Shown here piece by piece: positions 62,611 through 64,000 of a stretch of 64,000 nucleotides of DNA; position 1 is the stretch's first letter; each line of letters opens with the position of its first letter. The DNA lies in the NCBI RefSeq assembly GCF_001411805.1, contig NZ_CP007213.1, forward strand, positions 1,984,001-2,048,000. The letters run 5' to 3'. The translations under genes and the position numbers were made by a program. A model generated the notes under the pieces. That model had not been told where the DNA came from and did not search any database. It saw only the letters and a list, made by a program, of their open reading frames with translations. The stretch is from Burkholderia plantarii (lineage in GTDB: Bacteria > Pseudomonadota > Gammaproteobacteria > Burkholderiales > Burkholderiaceae).

Positions 62611-62978
62611 GCGTCCTCCACCACCGACAGGCTCGCGCCGTCGTTGAGGCTGGCCTGCTGCACGTAGGGATCCACGCCGTCGAGGCAGCCGAGGTTGGCG
62701 CGCCAGCGCGTCGGGTCCACGCGCGTCTGATGGAACGGATAGATCCCGCAATGGCGGCAGAAGAAATGGCGCGCGGCACGCGTGTTGAAGCGGTATTCGG
62801 CCAGCGCGTCCTCGCCGGCGACGATGGTCAGCGCGTCGCGCGTGAACGGCGGCGACATCAGCGCGCCCTTGCGACGGCACAGGCTGCAATTGCAGCGCGT
62901 GGCCGGCGCGAGCGGCGTGCGTACCTCGAAGCGAACGGCCCCGCAGTGGCAGGAACCTTGATACGTGTCGGCGTTCAT
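62607..62978 (-). CDS. GFA/CENP-V family zinc protein (glutathione-dependent formaldehyde-activating enzyme-like)
   Basis: 123 residues. The zinc ligands are Cys10 and Cys12 in GSCHCGAVRF, Cys29, Cys31 and Cys34 in RCNCSLCRRKG, and Cys74 and Cys77 in FFCRHCGIYPFH, the standard GFA spacing. Family members condense glutathione with formaldehyde or bind other thiols, though many have no known activity. It is the first gene of a four-gene operon with 4-bp overlaps throughout, followed by a small membrane protein and a two-component system. Confidence 0.88.
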   Translation of the reverse strand: MNADTYQGSCHCGAVRFEVRTPLAPATRCNCSLCRRKGALMSPPFTRDALTIVAGEDALAEYRFNTRAARHFFCRHCGIYPFHQTRVDPTRWRANLGCLDGVDPYVQQASLNDGASLSVVEDA

Positions 62979-63208
62979 CGTGCGAGCCTCCCTCAGTCAT
63001 TGAGCAATGACGGTTTTATAGCCGATGGCGGCCGTCGATTTGTGTCGCAATGTATCTGAAATCGCCCTCGACACACAACATTGCACAGCCCCGGGCCGGC
63101 CGAAACATCGGCGATACGCGGGCGCGCTCCAATGCTTCCACCGCCGCGGCGCGCGAGTGATCACCGCCGCCGCGCCGCCTTCGTCTTGGCCATCCAGGAG
63201 CCCCCAAC

Positions 63209-63772
63209 ATGCGCCCGCTTTATCGTCTGTGTACCGCCGCGATCGTCGCCACCGCTGCCTGCGTCGCCGTGCTTGCCGCCACCCGGCCGGCCGCCCTCGC
63301 GTCCTCCCTCACACGCGCCGAGCCGACGGCCACGGGTGCCGCGCCCGAATTCACCGGCATCGACCACTGGCTGAACGGGCCGCCGCAGTCGCTCGCGCAA
63401 TTGCGCGGCAAGGTGGTGCTGGTCGATTTCTGGACCTACACCTGCATCAACTGCATCCACACGCTGCCCTACGTCGAGCGCTGGCACGAGAAATACCGCG
63501 CGCAGGGGCTGGCCGTGATCGGCGTGCATACGCCCGAATATCCGTTCGAGCGCAGCACGGCCAACGTGCGCGACGCGGTGCGGCGCTTCGGCCTGACCTA
63601 CCCGATCGCGCAGGATAACGACTACGCCACCTGGCGCGCCTACGGCAACCAGTACTGGCCGGCGTTCTATTTGATCGACAGGTCCGGGAACATCGTCTAC
63701 CGGCAATTCGGTGAAGGCGATTACGAAAAGACCGAAGCGGAAATCGCGAAACTGATCGCGCAGCCGGGTTGA
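63209..63772 (+). CDS. Periplasmic thioredoxin-like protein (TlpA/DipZ C-domain type)
   Basis: 187 residues. A signal or anchor (LCTAAIVATAACVAVLAATR) is followed by LRGKVVLVDFWTYTCINCIHTLPYVERWHEKY, with active-site Cys79 and Cys82 in CINC rather than CGPC. The WTYTCINC motif is typical of the thioredoxin domain in DipZ-like proteins. The cis-Pro loop is YWPAFYLID. It probably reduces or oxidises disulphides in the periplasm. It is divergent from the GFA operon with 230 bp between starts and has no other partner in the window. Confidence 0.88.
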   Translation: MRPLYRLCTAAIVATAACVAVLAATRPAALASSLTRAEPTATGAAPEFTGIDHWLNGPPQSLAQLRGKVVLVDFWTYTCINCIHTLPYVERWHEKYRAQGLAVIGVHTPEYPFERSTANVRDAVRRFGLTYPIAQDNDYATWRAYGNQYWPAFYLIDRSGNIVYRQFGEGDYEKTEAEIAKLIAQPG

Positions 63773-64000
63773 AACCGGCACGCTCCCGAGGTGCGGATCG
63801 CGATTATTGGCCGGCGGCACGAGTTTTCGCCTCGATAATCGCGACACCGGCCGGCGGGATAATTCATGATCGCCGCGCCCGGTGAAGCGGATTAATATCG
63901 GCAATTCCCCGGCAATCTTGATTCCCGGCACGACGGGCGTGAATTCGACGCAATCGCATTGCAGCATGCCGGGCCGCGCCGGTGCGCCGAAAGCGGCCCG
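63773..64000. other. Window end, no gene seen; inverted repeat
   Basis: No supported gene. TCGCGATTAT (63798-63807) and ATAATCGCGA (63835-63844) form a perfect 10-bp inverted repeat with a 27-base loop, shortly after the thioredoxin stop. It has no U-run, so it is a weak terminator candidate and could equally be a binding site. Confidence 0.5.

Overview
The window is GC-rich DNA in which almost every real gene shows long antisense open frames. Gene content points to a Burkholderia, most likely one of the plant-associated species (B. gladioli/glumae/plantarii type): a Gram-negative porin, IclR/LysR/AraC regulators, a VgrG with type VI effectors, and a candidate type III effector preceded by an hrp_II-type box. 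The species call is inference. No rRNA, tRNA or CRISPR array was recognised.

Region 1 (1-13515) is catabolic. Ten co-directional minus-strand genes run from an RraA-like aldolase (start 10638) to a truncated amidohydrolase at the window edge: aldolase, D-2-hydroxyacid dehydrogenase, SMP-30 lactonase, MFS, porin, amidohydrolase, MFS, MFS, MFS, amidohydrolase. A divergent IclR gene faces them, and the gap holds two near-identical 17-bp palindromes exactly 100 bp apart. Next comes a second unit, an FMN-dependent hydroxyacid dehydrogenase plus its own IclR gene, headed by a perfect 16-bp inverted repeat.

Region 2 (13589-17087) is insertion-sequence debris. It holds an AraC remnant, a decayed ISNCY-like copy, and an intact related element (14697-16369) with 5-bp target duplications directly abutting the old copy. 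Region 3 (17088-29430) is ordinary accessory metabolism: a chemoreceptor, a TonB receptor, a MetX-like hydrolase, a VOC protein, two regulator/oxidoreductase pairs and a thiolase.

Region 4 (29660-33291) is an effector island built from fragments. It contains a broken tyrosine recombinase, a 5'-truncated DUF6402-type gene with an overlapping small exported protein, an IS5-type remnant, and a serine-rich repeat protein. That protein has four 99-bp tandem repeats, UIM-like helices and a TTCG-N16-TTCG box. Region 5 (33511-43130) has an oxidoreductase, then a seven-gene operon encoding a spermidine/iron-type ABC transporter and a three-subunit flavin/iron-sulfur amine dehydrogenase, with a divergent IclR gene.

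Region 6 (43137-58333) has HAD phosphatase and dehalogenase genes, a class II aldolase and small secreted proteins. A type VI secretion cargo cluster follows. VgrG, a periplasmic protein, a LysM-CHAP peptidoglycan amidase effector and its probable immunity protein lie on the minus strand. Divergently, three tandem lipoprotein immunity genes precede a Tle1-like phospholipase. Two of those immunity genes carry the effector's own N-terminus. Region 7 (58584-64000) has an aldo-keto reductase, a PD-(D/E)XK-like protein, a translationally coupled four-gene operon (GFA protein, 66-residue membrane protein, response regulator, histidine kinase) and a thioredoxin-like protein.
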